From contig WKFN01000007.1 of assembly GCA_014872805.1 (NCBI GenBank), forward strand, positions 1 through 64,000: DNA of 64,000 bases, given 5' to 3'. Of this stretch, positions 1-8,485 are shown one piece after another. Under the pieces are notes generated by a model that was given only the letters and a program-made list of their open reading frames with translations, did not search any database and had not been told where the DNA came from. Positions within the stretch are counted from its first letter, which is position 1. Each line of letters opens with the position of its first letter. Source of the DNA: Opacimonas sp014872805 (lineage in GTDB: Bacteria > Pseudomonadota > Gammaproteobacteria > Enterobacterales > Alteromonadaceae). Made by a program: the position numbers and the translations under genes.

Positions 1-13
1 CAAGGAAAAATAG

Positions 14-262
14 ATGATTTCATGCCAAGATTATGACTATATTGAGATCGCCTGCACCTATCAATACCCGATTAGATTAACACTAAAATCCAAGGAGGTA
101 ATTGATTGTATCGCGAAAGATACTGTTCTCAATAATACTAGAGAGGAATGCATAAAAGTAGAAGTGAAAGATACTGAGCGCTTAGTGATGCTGGATGAGA
201 TCGCGGCAATTGAAGCTCAAGTAGATAACCCGCATATCACGAAGATTTCTTTTGCCAAGTGA
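14..262 (+). CDS. rof: Rof-like Rho-binding antiterminator
   Basis: Small cytosolic protein of 82 residues resembling E. coli Rof (YaeO), which binds the transcription terminator Rho and inhibits its RNA binding. The N-terminal pattern C-x-DYDYIEIAC matches the CDDYDNLELAC pattern I remember for E. coli Rof. It is followed by a small beta-barrel-like stretch ending in ITKISF, and the length matches the family (about 80-90). The start ATG at 14 is preceded by AAGGA at 2-6. No operon partner is visible because the window begins just upstream. The family call rests on remembered similarity, not on a search. Confidence 0.75.
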   Translation: MISCQDYDYIEIACTYQYPIRLTLKSKEVIDCIAKDTVLNNTREECIKVEVKDTERLVMLDEIAAIEAQVDNPHITKISFAK

Positions 263-1120
263 GCAACCAACAATTAAGACTCCTATTGCGTCAAAGCCTA
301 CTGAAACACTGTTTTATCAGTGCCAATTGTCAACCGAGCTTCTGCTAGCTTCTGACAAACAGTGTTCCGAAGCTCCTGCGTAAGCATAGACCCGCATTGG
401 CTTACTAAAGTAATTGGTGGACTAATTCAGTTCCTATTGAGGAAACCAAACCGGCGTCCCGCCCCAGGACGCTAATCGTCATGAATGTACGAATCCATAA
501 AAGCAAAAAGCGTTCTGTCATTGCCCACGTTGGTGATCGTTGCAATGGGTTCAAGCACAGTAAAACGTTGAGCGTAGAGACATGGTTCAAGCACCTTCAA
601 AAATAAACGCTAAAGCAAAAAAATACACCAACAATAAATCCCTTCATTAAATTTTGTAATTTGGTACAGAAGAAAATATTTACCAAAAAAAGAGACTCTT
701 TTTAACGGTAGTACTATTTACGTTAAATCCAGTAAACACAAGGCCTACAGCCAGATTTGTGTCATGGAATTTTCGCCAAAGACCTCTAAAACGGAATTTG
801 TACTCAAGTTTGTACACACTTTCCGAGGTTACGCTTGAATATCATTGAAAAGCAAAGAAACGAGAAAAAGACAAAAAGCCTTTAAATTCAGTACGTAGAG
901 ATGTGATTGTGGTGTGCAATGAAAGGTGGTTTTAAGCGTTGAAAGGCTGGGCGGCATCAGGGTGCGAAATAATTGCGAACGTTTTTCGCTTGTTTATTTC
1001 GTTTAAAAAATCGGCATTTGCCATGTATGTTTGTTCCTATCTAGCGCAAATTATAACGCATCATTCATTCGCAATATCTTACCAAAAATACTCTATGCAG
1101 TGAATGATTCTTCTCTCTCA
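263..1120. other. gene-poor gap of about 0.86 kb
   Basis: No convincing gene lies here. The left part holds a nested inverted repeat (305-366) and a short plus-strand open frame of 41 codons from an ATG at 481 to a stop at 604-606, which has no recognisable domain and no clear ribosome-binding site. The right part (about 610-1100) is AT-rich and has a short palindrome AAAAAGAG-A-CTCTTTTT at 687-703. I see no tRNA, riboswitch or transposase remnant. It could be an intergenic remnant or hold a small RNA, but nothing in the sequence decides between these. Confidence 0.5.
305..366. repeat. nested inverted repeat downstream of rof-like gene
   Basis: AACACTGT (305-312) is the exact reverse complement of ACAGTGTT (359-366). 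Inside it, TTGTCA (327-332) pairs with TGACAA (353-358), and the two right arms are contiguous. The transcript could fold as an outer 8-bp stem, a one-sided bulge of 14 nt, an inner 6-bp stem and a 20-nt loop. A competing local hairpin CACTG/CAGTG lies within the bulge. There is no T-run, so it is not a classical terminator. Confidence 0.4.
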
Positions 1121-1468
1121 CTATGCCTTCTTCACAAACTTCGCCGTCACCATCATTTCGCCTACTCCATCGACACGGCAGTCTAATTCGTGGTCTTTGG
1201 CGTCTTTAATACGACGAATCACAAGCTTTGTCCCGACTTTAATTACCTGTGAACTGCCTTTGATTTTGAGATCTTTGACCACTGTGGCTTTATCCCCTTC
1301 CTGCAACACAGTGCCATTTGCGTCCGTTGCTGTGATGTTATCTTCATCAGCAAGTGACTGTGGGTCCCATTCAAAACCACACATAGAACACACAACGAGA
1401 TTGCGGTCGGTGTAGGTATATTCAGAGTGACATTGTGGACACGGCGGAAGTTCGGAAGTAGATGACAT
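1121..1468 (-). CDS. yjdM: PhnA/YjdM family zinc-ribbon protein
   Basis: A 115-residue protein of the PhnA (YjdM) family. The N-terminus has two CxxC pairs (PPCPQCHSEY and VVCSMCGFEW) forming a zinc ribbon. The C-terminal half is a small beta domain with the family-typical GDKATVVKDLKIKGSS stretch. The family was named after the phosphonate operon, but E. coli PhnA/YjdM is not a phosphonoacetate hydrolase and its molecular role is not settled. It is monocistronic here, with a short gap to rimI upstream. Confidence 0.88.
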   Translation of the reverse strand: MSSTSELPPCPQCHSEYTYTDRNLVVCSMCGFEWDPQSLADEDNITATDANGTVLQEGDKATVVKDLKIKGSSQVIKVGTKLVIRRIKDAKDHELDCRVDGVGEMMVTAKFVKKA

Positions 1469-1544
1469 GATTGAATATTCTCACGATTAAAAACAAAAAA
1501 TTATACCATGCTTAAGAGAATAAGCTGAACGTCAAATATACTCT

Positions 1545-2039
1545 TTAGTCGAGCATTGTTATATTGCGATTAGATATTGAAAGTGGGTAGTGACACATAA
1601 CCAAACCGTCTTCCCGGCCATCATCTGTTGGGTAATAGTTTTTGCGCACATCAATTTGCACAAAACCAGTTTTGCAATAAAGATGGATCGCGTTGTGATT
1701 CGATGTTCTGACCTCCAACCATATTTCATTCACATCAAGCCTGCGTGCCCGACTCAGGAGGTCATCTAACAACAAGGTGCCCAAGCCTTGCCCTTGTTGC
1801 AATGGATTTACCACAATTTCCATGAGCGACCATTCTTTGTGTTCTGCAGTTGTGACCTCGTGGATTATATAGAAACCTTGCAGTTCACTGTGGTCAAATA
1901 AGCCAATAGCTTGATAAGGATGTGATAAGCAGGATTGAAAGGTATCAAGTGACCACGCATGAGACTGAGCATCTCGCATGATATGGTAGGCCCTGATAGC
2001 GTCTTGCTCACCTAAAAATAGACATTGCCTACTGTTCAT
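1545..2039 (-). CDS. rimI: ribosomal protein S18-alanine N-acetyltransferase RimI
   Basis: GNAT-fold N-acetyltransferase of 164 residues. RimI acetylates the N-terminal alanine of ribosomal protein S18. The acetyl-CoA loop is seen as NPLQQGQGLGTLLL, followed by the typical LEVRTSNHNAIHLYCKTGF segment and the RKNYYP motif characteristic of RimI. The start overlaps the end of holD by 11 bases, the same holD-rimI order as in E. coli, which supports both calls. About 15 residues at the C-terminus are extra compared with the E. coli protein. Confidence 0.92.
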   Translation of the reverse strand: MNSRQCLFLGEQDAIRAYHIMRDAQSHAWSLDTFQSCLSHPYQAIGLFDHSELQGFYIIHEVTTAEHKEWSLMEIVVNPLQQGQGLGTLLLDDLLSRARRLDVNEIWLEVRTSNHNAIHLYCKTGFVQIDVRKNYYPTDDGREDGLVMCHYPLSISNRNITMLD

Positions 2040-2280
2040 GAGTGTGTTGACAATACGCTAACCAAATATCGCGTTTGTGTTGGGCAGACGGAGAGGCCGG
2101 AAGTTTGACAATACCATCTTCTAGTGCAACCTGATCGGACAACACAAAACGCAGGTGCGGCATAGCCACTTGCAGATCTTTGAGCATAGGCTGAGTGGCA
2201 AAGGCTTGCACAGAAGGATCTTTGTAAGCATGACGAACAATGCCCATCGCATCTAAAATGGCCGTTTGATAAGGATCCAT
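2029..2280 (-). CDS. holD: DNA polymerase III psi subunit HolD
   Basis: Short (83 residue) psi-subunit-like protein. In E. coli psi joins chi in the clamp-loader complex and contacts SSB through chi. The N-terminal ILDAMGI segment resembles the conserved LQ-x-MGI helix that binds chi; the rest (FVLSDQ, then a short helix near WLAYCQ) fits a truncated uridine-binding-like fold. I chose the ATG at 2280 because AAAGG lies just upstream; a longer frame reaches 2313 but has no ribosome-binding site. It is shorter than E. coli HolD (about 137 residues), as is common in marine gammaproteobacteria. The call leans on overlap with rimI. Confidence 0.7.
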   Translation of the reverse strand: MDPYQTAILDAMGIVRHAYKDPSVQAFATQPMLKDLQVAMPHLRFVLSDQVALEDGIVKLPASPSAQHKRDIWLAYCQHTHEQ

Positions 2281-2351
2281 AACCTTTTGTCTACTCAGAT
2301 GTTTGATGGTCAAATCATAGCAAAATATCTACACCACAAACAATCGATTCA

Positions 2352-2804
2352 TCAAAATGCTTCGATAAACCATTCACCCACAGCCACTTCACTTACCCTC
2401 ACTTTGGTGCCGGAAGAGAGCGGGACGGCTGACACCAAACGCCACTCTATGCCAGAATATTTGTATGTCACTTGACTCTCTGGAGACACATCTTGAGCTA
2501 ATACAAAGGTAAACCCTACCAAATCTGAGGTCACAGGTGAATCATCGCGTTGTTCTTGCAAGTTTTTGAATGGCTTCCAAAGGCCTGCGGTCAGAACAGC
2601 GGTCAAAATTGCCACAGCCAGTACTGCATCCAATATATCAGGAGATAGCAAGCCGAGATACACACCGATTGCAGTCAAAATCAGCGCACTACCAAGCATG
2701 AATAAAATAATTGTGGATAAACTCAGTACTACGACCTCAATAATGAGCATCGCGATACCCAAAATAAACAGTGTTTCAGCTAAGTTTTCAGTCAATATCT
2801 TCAT
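2352..2804 (-). CDS. NfeD-family membrane protein
   Basis: A 150-residue protein with two or three N-terminal hydrophobic segments (about 8-75) and a C-terminal OB-fold-like soluble domain (about 90-150) with the pattern YSGIEWRLVS and GTKVRVSEV typical of short NfeD/YbbK proteins. These work with SPFH (stomatin/QmcA) proteins in membrane microdomain or quality-control complexes. Its ATG overlaps the stop of the upstream SPFH gene in an ATGA arrangement, so the two are almost certainly co-translated. Confidence 0.87.
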   Translation of the reverse strand: MKILTENLAETLFILGIAMLIIEVVVLSLSTIILFMLGSALILTAIGVYLGLLSPDILDAVLAVAILTAVLTAGLWKPFKNLQEQRDDSPVTSDLVGFTFVLAQDVSPESQVTYKYSGIEWRLVSAVPLSSGTKVRVSEVAVGEWFIEAF

Positions 2805-3748
2805 GCGGTCTGACCTGAATTGAGTTTGTTTATGATCGTGGTTGCTTGAGCGACTAAACTTGCCGCATCGGTTGCATTATCCGGTAACAGGACCACAGAA
2901 GAATCTTTGGCAATTGCTTGCTTAGCTTCAATGGCTTTAGTGGCCAAATCCAACTGGATGGCTTTTTGCCCTTCTTCTGTATTGGCTTGCTCACCAATCA
3001 TTTTGAGTGCTGCCGCTTGCGCTTCGGCAACAGCCAGAATGGCCTTAGCTTCACCTTCTGCTTTCAATATTTGTTCAGAGCGTTCTGCTTCGGCTGCAAG
3101 AACGATGGCTTGCTTATCACCCTCAGCACGGTTAATCGCTGCCTGTCTATCGCCTTCTGACTCTAAGATTTGCGCACGTTTCACCCGCTCCGCCTTCATC
3201 TGCGCTTCCATGGCTTCCATGACTGACGCTGGTGGAGTAATGTCTTTGATTTCATAACGAAGCACTTGAATGCCCCATGGACTGGACGCTTCATTGATAG
3301 AAGACACGATATTGGCATTAAGCATATCACGCTCTTCAAATGTTTTATCCAATTCAATTTTACCGATTTCTGAACGCATGGTCGTTTGCGCAAGCTGCGT
3401 TACGGCAAACACGTAGTCTTCAACACCATATGTGGCTTTTTTGGGATCCAATACGCGGAAATACAATACACCATCCACAGCCAAAGAAATGTTATCTCGC
3501 GTGATCGCCGATTGCTCAGGCACATCGACCGCTTGTTCTTTTAGACTGCGATCGGCTGCCACGTGATCGATAAACGGGACTAGAAAATTGATCCCCGCCT
3601 CTCTGGTTGATTGATACTTACCAAAACGCTCAACGATGTATGCGCGATTTTGCGGGACAAACTTAACCGAAAATTTGATGACCAGTAGCACCAAAATGAT
3701 GACAAACACTGGGACAGTAAAAAACATTTCGATAAAAGAAGTATTCAT
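2801..3748 (-). CDS. qmcA: SPFH/stomatin-family protein, QmcA-like
   Basis: Membrane-anchored SPFH-domain protein of about 315 residues. One N-terminal transmembrane helix is followed by the SPFH core (VPQNRAYIVERFGKY, then VPEQSAITRDNI) and a long Ala/Glu-rich coiled coil (AERSEQILKAEGEAKAIL) typical of QmcA/slipin proteins, which oligomerise and interact with FtsH-type proteases in E. coli. I take the ATG at 3748, preceded by AGGA; a TTG at 3769 is possible but lacks support. It forms an operon with the NfeD gene downstream. Confidence 0.88.
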   Translation of the reverse strand: MNTSFIEMFFTVPVFVIILVLLVIKFSVKFVPQNRAYIVERFGKYQSTREAGINFLVPFIDHVAADRSLKEQAVDVPEQSAITRDNISLAVDGVLYFRVLDPKKATYGVEDYVFAVTQLAQTTMRSEIGKIELDKTFEERDMLNANIVSSINEASSPWGIQVLRYEIKDITPPASVMEAMEAQMKAERVKRAQILESEGDRQAAINRAEGDKQAIVLAAEAERSEQILKAEGEAKAILAVAEAQAAALKMIGEQANTEEGQKAIQLDLATKAIEAKQAIAKDSSVVLLPDNATDAASLVAQATTIINKLNSGQTA

Positions 3749-3977
3749 TCTAAATCCTAATAAAACCAACTATATCCAATGATTAAGTATAAAGATAAGC
3801 ATGAACTGCGCAATATTTGTGCTGTATCAAAATGTAACGAATCCAATTGGAATATCGTTAGTAACTAAAGAAGTGTCTCCTCCTTTAGTCGGAGAAGTCT
3901 ATTTTTTACAATTCCATTACAGTATAAATAATCTGATTAACGAATAATGCACATACACAACAAGGGCCCTACACTCC

Positions 3978-5864
3978 ATGTCATATCAAAATGAATACAC
4001 TGCTTCCATTGAATCACCTGAAACATTTTGGGCTGAACAAGCCAATCAATTACCTTGGTACACAGCACCTAGTGAAATTCTGTCTAAAGACGATAATGGC
4101 ATGGACCGCTGGTTTGCCGATGGCGTAATGAATACTTGTTATATGGCGGTCGATCATCATGTTAATTCTGGACGTGGTGAGCAAAATGCTATTATCTTCG
4201 ATTCGCCGGTTTCTAACACAAAATACACGCTGACTTTTGCGCAATTACAAGACAAAGTAGCCACCTTTGCAGGGGCATTAGCAGAAAAAGGGGTAGCCAA
4301 AGGCGACCGTGTGGTTATTTATATGCCAATGATCCCTGAAGCGGTGATCGCCATGCTCGCCGTAGCCCGATTAGGCGCCATTCATTCGGTGGTGTTTGGT
4401 GGTTTCGCACCAAACGAATTAGCCGTACGTATTGACGATGCAACACCCAAAGTGATTGTTACCGCATCATGTGGTATTGAAATCAGTAAAATCATTCCGT
4501 ACAAACCACTGGTGGATGCCGCCATTGACCAAGCTTCGCACAAACCCGATAGCGTAATTGTATTTCAACGTGAGCAAGTCACAGCAGAAATCAATGCCCC
4601 ACGAGATATTGATTGGAATGATGCCGTAGCCAGTGCAACACCTGCTGAACCCGTTCCTGTGCATGGCACAGACCCTTTGTACATACTGTACACTTCTGGC
4701 ACTACAGGCACCCCAAAGGGTGTGGTCAGAGATAATGGCGGTCACGCAGCTGCATTATTTTATTCCATGAAAGCAATTTACAATGTCGAAGCAGGGGATG
4801 TCTATTGGGCCGCATCGGATGTAGGTTGGGTGGTCGGTCATTCATATATTGTGTATGGCCCACTCTTAAAAGGATGCACGACGGTCGTATACGAAGGAAA
4901 ACCAGTGCGCACACCGGATGCGGGTGGTTTTTGGCGTATGTGTGAAGAATACAAAATTTCAACCTTGTTTGCTGCACCGACGGCATTTCGTGCCATTAAA
5001 AAAGAAGATCCAGAGGGCGAACTGATCAAACACTACGATTTGTCGGCTCTCAAAAACATCTTCATGGCCGGTGAACGCCTAGACCCACCCACTTATGATT
5101 GGACCGTCGAAAAAACCGGTAAGCCAGTGATTGATCACTGGTGGCAAACTGAAACGGGCTGGGCGATTTGTGGCAATTTACTTGGGGTAGAAGCCAAAGC
5201 GCCAAAACCCGGTTCGGCGACCTTGCCAACCCCTGGCTTTAAAGTCGAAGTTTTGGATGATGATGGCAATGTTTTACCACCCAATACCCAAGGCTCAATT
5301 GCGATAAAATTACCTTTACCACCCAGTTGCCTTCCATCCATCTGGGGGAATTTTGAACGTTTCAAAGAAAGCTATTTAACTGAATTTCCTGGCTACTATT
5401 GCAGTGGCGATGGTGGATATATCGATGAAGACGGCTATGTCTTTATTATGGGACGCACCGATGATGTCATCAATATTGCAGGACATCGCTTAAGCACTGG
5501 TGAAATGGAAGAAGTGGTTGCCGCTCACCCTGCCGTCGCAGAGTGTTCTGTGATTGGTGTAAAAGATCAACTCAAAGGCCAATTACCGGTTGGGTTAGTC
5601 ATCTTAAAAGACGGCGTTGAGATCGACGAAGCGACCTTGTTTACTGAGTTAAAAGCCAGTATGGTCAAACAAATTGGTCCGATTGCCTGCTTTAAAGAAG
5701 CGTTAATTGTGAACCGTCTTCCTAAAACTCGTTCAGGTAAAATTCTTCGCAAAATTTTACGCCAAATTGCAGACGGACAAAGCTATACGGTACCATCAAC
5801 CATTGATGATCCGGCGAGCCTCGATGAAATATCGGCGGTAATGAAAGATAAATCTCTAATCTAA
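3978..5864 (+). CDS. prpE: propionyl-CoA synthetase PrpE (acrylate/propionate-CoA ligase)
   Basis: AMP-forming acyl-CoA synthetase of 628 residues, cytosolic. The adenylation motif YTSGTTGTPKG is at 238-248, the WWQTETG motif follows in the middle of the protein, YCSGDGGY and GRTDDVINIAGHRL mark the hinge, and the C-terminal catalytic Lys is in TRSGKILRK (Lys588). The sequence is PrpE-like (VVRDNGGHAAALFYSM) rather than acetyl-CoA synthetase. The gene is not in a methylcitrate cluster; 12 bases downstream lies acuI, a pairing that points to acrylate to acryloyl-CoA to propionyl-CoA conversion. The substrate could equally be propionate. Confidence 0.9.
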   Translation: MSYQNEYTASIESPETFWAEQANQLPWYTAPSEILSKDDNGMDRWFADGVMNTCYMAVDHHVNSGRGEQNAIIFDSPVSNTKYTLTFAQLQDKVATFAGALAEKGVAKGDRVVIYMPMIPEAVIAMLAVARLGAIHSVVFGGFAPNELAVRIDDATPKVIVTASCGIEISKIIPYKPLVDAAIDQASHKPDSVIVFQREQVTAEINAPRDIDWNDAVASATPAEPVPVHGTDPLYILYTSGTTGTPKGVVRDNGGHAAALFYSMKAIYNVEAGDVYWAASDVGWVVGHSYIVYGPLLKGCTTVVYEGKPVRTPDAGGFWRMCEEYKISTLFAAPTAFRAIKKEDPEGELIKHYDLSALKNIFMAGERLDPPTYDWTVEKTGKPVIDHWWQTETGWAICGNLLGVEAKAPKPGSATLPTPGFKVEVLDDDGNVLPPNTQGSIAIKLPLPPSCLPSIWGNFERFKESYLTEFPGYYCSGDGGYIDEDGYVFIMGRTDDVINIAGHRLSTGEMEEVVAAHPAVAECSVIGVKDQLKGQLPVGLVILKDGVEIDEATLFTELKASMVKQIGPIACFKEALIVNRLPKTRSGKILRKILRQIADGQSYTVPSTIDDPASLDEISAVMKDKSLI

Positions 5865-5876
5865 AAAGGAATATTT

Positions 5877-6842
5877 ATGCGCGCGATAGTGTTGCGTGAA
5901 GACAAACAGGTTGCGATAGAACAATGCAATGTAACCGATTTACCCGAAGGCGATGTGCTCGTTAAAGTTGCCTATTCGACGCTTAATTACAAAGACGCAT
6001 TGGCATTAACCGCCAGTGCGCCCATTGCAAAATCGTACCCAATGGTACCAGGAATAGATTTTGTTGGTGTCGTAGAAGAATCCGATGCCACCGAATTTAC
6101 AGTGGGTGACACCGTTGTCTTGAACGGTTGGGGCGTCGGTGAAAAACATTGGGGAGGTTTGGCTGAATACGCGCGAGTCAAAAGCAAGTGGTTGATCAAA
6201 TTACCTAAAAACATGTCTCCACAGGATGCAATGGGCATTGGCACCGCAGGTTACACAGCTATGTTGTGTTGCAACGCCTTACGTGATGCAGGCGTTAGCC
6301 CAGCATCCGGTAATATTTTAGTCTCTGGTGCAACCGGTGGAGTGGGCTCTGTCGCTGTGGCTATCTTGGCTAAGCGAGGTTACTCTGTAACGGCGTTAAG
6401 TGGCAAAGCCCAGCAAGCGGATTATTTAACCAGTCTTGGAGCGACGGCTATCAAAGATCGGAAAGAATACGAAGGCAAAGCGCGAATTTTAGGTGGTCAA
6501 GATTGGGCAGGAGCGGTAGATGTCGTTGGCTCACACACTTTGGCGAATATTATTGCCAACACCCAATATGGTGGTGTAGTTACAGCGTGTGGTCTAGCAC
6601 AAGGTATGGATTTACCTAGCTCTGTAGCGCCATTTATTTTGCGTGGAGTTGCTTTGCTAGGTATCGATTCTGTCTATTGTCCCCAAGACAAACGCCAACG
6701 CGCTTGGGATGATTTAGCCAATGAACTCGACCCGAGTGTCATTCAACAAATTACTCACGAAATTGGCTTAGATGACTGTGTTGAAGCTGCGCAAAATATG
6801 ATGGCGGGCTCTGTAACAGGACGTTATTTAGTGAAGCTTTAA
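5877..6842 (+). CDS. acuI: acryloyl-CoA reductase AcuI (YhdH/YhfP MDR family)
   Basis: Zinc-independent medium-chain dehydrogenase/reductase of 321 residues. The N-terminal half has VAYSTLNYKDALA and MVPGIDFVGVVEES, and the NADPH-binding loop GATGGVGS is at 151-158. Family members AcuI of Rhodobacter/Ruegeria and YhdH of E. coli reduce toxic acryloyl-CoA to propionyl-CoA with NADPH. AAGGA stands just before the ATG, and the gap to prpE is 12 bases, so the two form an operon that ends in a clear hairpin at 6872-6914. The gene identity is firm; acryloyl-CoA as physiological substrate is inferred from family and neighbour. Confidence 0.9.
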   Translation: MRAIVLREDKQVAIEQCNVTDLPEGDVLVKVAYSTLNYKDALALTASAPIAKSYPMVPGIDFVGVVEESDATEFTVGDTVVLNGWGVGEKHWGGLAEYARVKSKWLIKLPKNMSPQDAMGIGTAGYTAMLCCNALRDAGVSPASGNILVSGATGGVGSVAVAILAKRGYSVTALSGKAQQADYLTSLGATAIKDRKEYEGKARILGGQDWAGAVDVVGSHTLANIIANTQYGGVVTACGLAQGMDLPSSVAPFILRGVALLGIDSVYCPQDKRQRAWDDLANELDPSVIQQITHEIGLDDCVEAAQNMMAGSVTGRYLVKL

Positions 6843-6871
6843 CTACTCACTAGGACTAATGCACTATAACA

Positions 6872-6914
6872 AAAAGCCGAATCACATGGGTTTTGTCCTT
6901 GAGATTCGGCTTTT
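6872..6914 (+). terminator. intrinsic terminator after acuI
   Basis: AAAAGCCGAATC (6872-6883) is the exact reverse complement of GATTCGGCTTTT (6903-6914), giving a 12-bp stem with an 18-nt loop and a T-rich right edge. It lies 30 bases past the acuI stop and closes the prpE-acuI operon. The symmetrical A and T tracts would also let it act on the other strand. Confidence 0.85.
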
Positions 6915-6961
6915 CTCGTTTACAATACTTGTTGTTTATGTTCAATATACAAGGATGAGAT

Positions 6962-8383
6962 ATGCCGACTTGCAGTCAAACCATCGCCGAGAGTGGAATA
7001 AAATTTGGCACTTCAGGCGCCCGAGGTTTAGTCGCGGACTTTACTCCCCTCGCATGCCATGCGTTTACTTTTGCGTTTGTTAAGTCGATGCAACAAGACT
7101 ACGCATTTAATCGCGTCTTAGTGGGTATTGACAATCGTCCAAGCTCTCCTGACATTGCCCGTTTTTGTATGAGCGCGCTGAAAGTATTAGGTATTGAAGC
7201 GGTATATTGTGGTGTATTACCTACCCCTGCATTAGCTTTAGCGTCACTGCAAGAAAATGTCCCATGTATCATGGTCACCGGATCGCACATTCCTTTTGAC
7301 CGCAACGGCCTTAAGTTCTATACCCCTGAGGGAGAAATTACTAAAGCACATGAACAGGCTATTTTATCCTGCACTACTGAGTTTGCTGGATGTCCTGCAA
7401 TCGCACTCCCGGATATCGAAACGGCTGCAACTGCAAGATACATTGAGCGAGCGACTAGGTTATTTGCCTCAGATGTATTTGCCGGCAAGCGCATTGGAAT
7501 TTATGAGCATTCCAGTGCTGGTCGTGAACTCTACGCGCCGATATTCGAAGCCTTGGGAGCCGAAGTCATTGCTTTGGAACGTTCAGATGAATTTGTTCCT
7601 ATCGACACCGAAGCAGTCAGTGAAGAAGATAAGGCAAAAGCGAGGGCTTGGTCTGAGGCGCATCAGTTCGATATGATCTTTTCGACGGATGGGGATGGCG
7701 ACCGTCCTTTAATTGGTGATGAAAAAGGTGAATGGCTACGCGGCGATATCGTTGGTTTAATAACGGCCAAAGCATTGCAGGTTGAAGCCTTAGCGGTACC
7801 TGTCAGCTGCAACACAGCCATTGAAGCGAGCCAGGCATTTAGCCACGTTACACGTACTAAAATTGGTTCTCCTTATGTCATTGAGGCCTTTGCGTCACTC
7901 GATTTTGATTATCGCTCCGTGGCCGGCTTTGAAGCAAATGGTGGGTTCTTATTGGGTTCCGATGTGAACTTTAATGATCACACTATCCATGCGTTACCGA
8001 CTCGCGATGCATTATTACCTGGGATCCTTATATTAGCAGAGGCGTGTGCTCAACAATCCACGATCAGTCAGTTGGTTGCTGCCCTCCCCCGGCGCTTCAC
8101 CGACTCGGATCGAATCAAAGAATTTGCCACCGAGCGTTCGCAAGAACTCATCAAACAGCTTAGTGCTCATCCTAGGCAGCTAATTACTGCAATGGGTGTG
8201 AGTGCGGAAGTTGAGCAAATCAATACTGTGGATGGACTGCGCATTACGTTGAATACTGGGGATATTGTGCACCTTCGTCCCAGTGGTAATGCGCCAGAAC
8301 TGCGTTGTTATGCAGAGAGTAACAGTCAGGATCTTGCTAAGCAATTAGTGCTGACTGCACTGCGCACAGTTCAAACTTTGTAA
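6962..8383 (+). CDS. phosphomannomutase/phosphohexomutase
   Basis: Alpha-D-phosphohexomutase of 473 residues that interconverts hexose 6- and 1-phosphates, feeding sugar-nucleotide synthesis in the cytosol. Four family signatures are present: the phosphoserine loop TGSHIP (106-111, catalytic Ser108; the usual form is TASHNP), the metal site DGDGDRP (244-250), the sugar-binding FEANGG (324-329) and the phosphate-binding RPSGNAPE (440-447). The TGSHIP variant is typical of a phosphomannomutase subgroup from polysaccharide loci. It stands directly before the exopolysaccharide operon. Mannose versus glucose specificity cannot be decided from sequence alone. Confidence 0.88.
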   Translation: MPTCSQTIAESGIKFGTSGARGLVADFTPLACHAFTFAFVKSMQQDYAFNRVLVGIDNRPSSPDIARFCMSALKVLGIEAVYCGVLPTPALALASLQENVPCIMVTGSHIPFDRNGLKFYTPEGEITKAHEQAILSCTTEFAGCPAIALPDIETAATARYIERATRLFASDVFAGKRIGIYEHSSAGRELYAPIFEALGAEVIALERSDEFVPIDTEAVSEEDKAKARAWSEAHQFDMIFSTDGDGDRPLIGDEKGEWLRGDIVGLITAKALQVEALAVPVSCNTAIEASQAFSHVTRTKIGSPYVIEAFASLDFDYRSVAGFEANGGFLLGSDVNFNDHTIHALPTRDALLPGILILAEACAQQSTISQLVAALPRRFTDSDRIKEFATERSQELIKQLSAHPRQLITAMGVSAEVEQINTVDGLRITLNTGDIVHLRPSGNAPELRCYAESNSQDLAKQLVLTALRTVQTL

Positions 8384-8485
8384 ATCTACCTAACGTATCA
8401 CTTATCAAAATAAATTTTTAAAATACTCAAATCAGAAAAGTTGCATACGATAAAGAAAGTAACCTTTTATAAATGAAGATTACTT

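Noticed and set aside
405..606. short open frames on both strands in the left gap
   Set aside because: Neither has a recognisable domain or a clear ribosome site, so they are described only as part of the gap.
687..703. AAAAAGAG-A-CTCTTTTT palindrome read as a terminator hairpin
   Set aside because: One-base loop cannot fold as a hairpin and no upstream gene ends nearby.
1104..1415. plus-strand frame of 103 codons antisense to yjdM
   Set aside because: Ser/Thr-rich translation without domain features, exactly opposite a clear zinc-ribbon gene; a shadow.
2907..3257. plus-strand frame of 116 codons antisense to the SPFH gene
   Set aside because: Ala/Ser-rich mirror of the coiled-coil region; not a gene.
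3840..3910. possible hairpin with T-run before prpE (TCTCC...GGAGA)
   Set aside because: Five-bp stem with a 10-nt loop is too weak to call as a terminator or attenuator.
6859..7083. plus-strand frame overlapping the start of the phosphohexomutase in another frame
   Set aside because: It runs through the acuI terminator and overlaps a clear family member; no domain or ribosome site.
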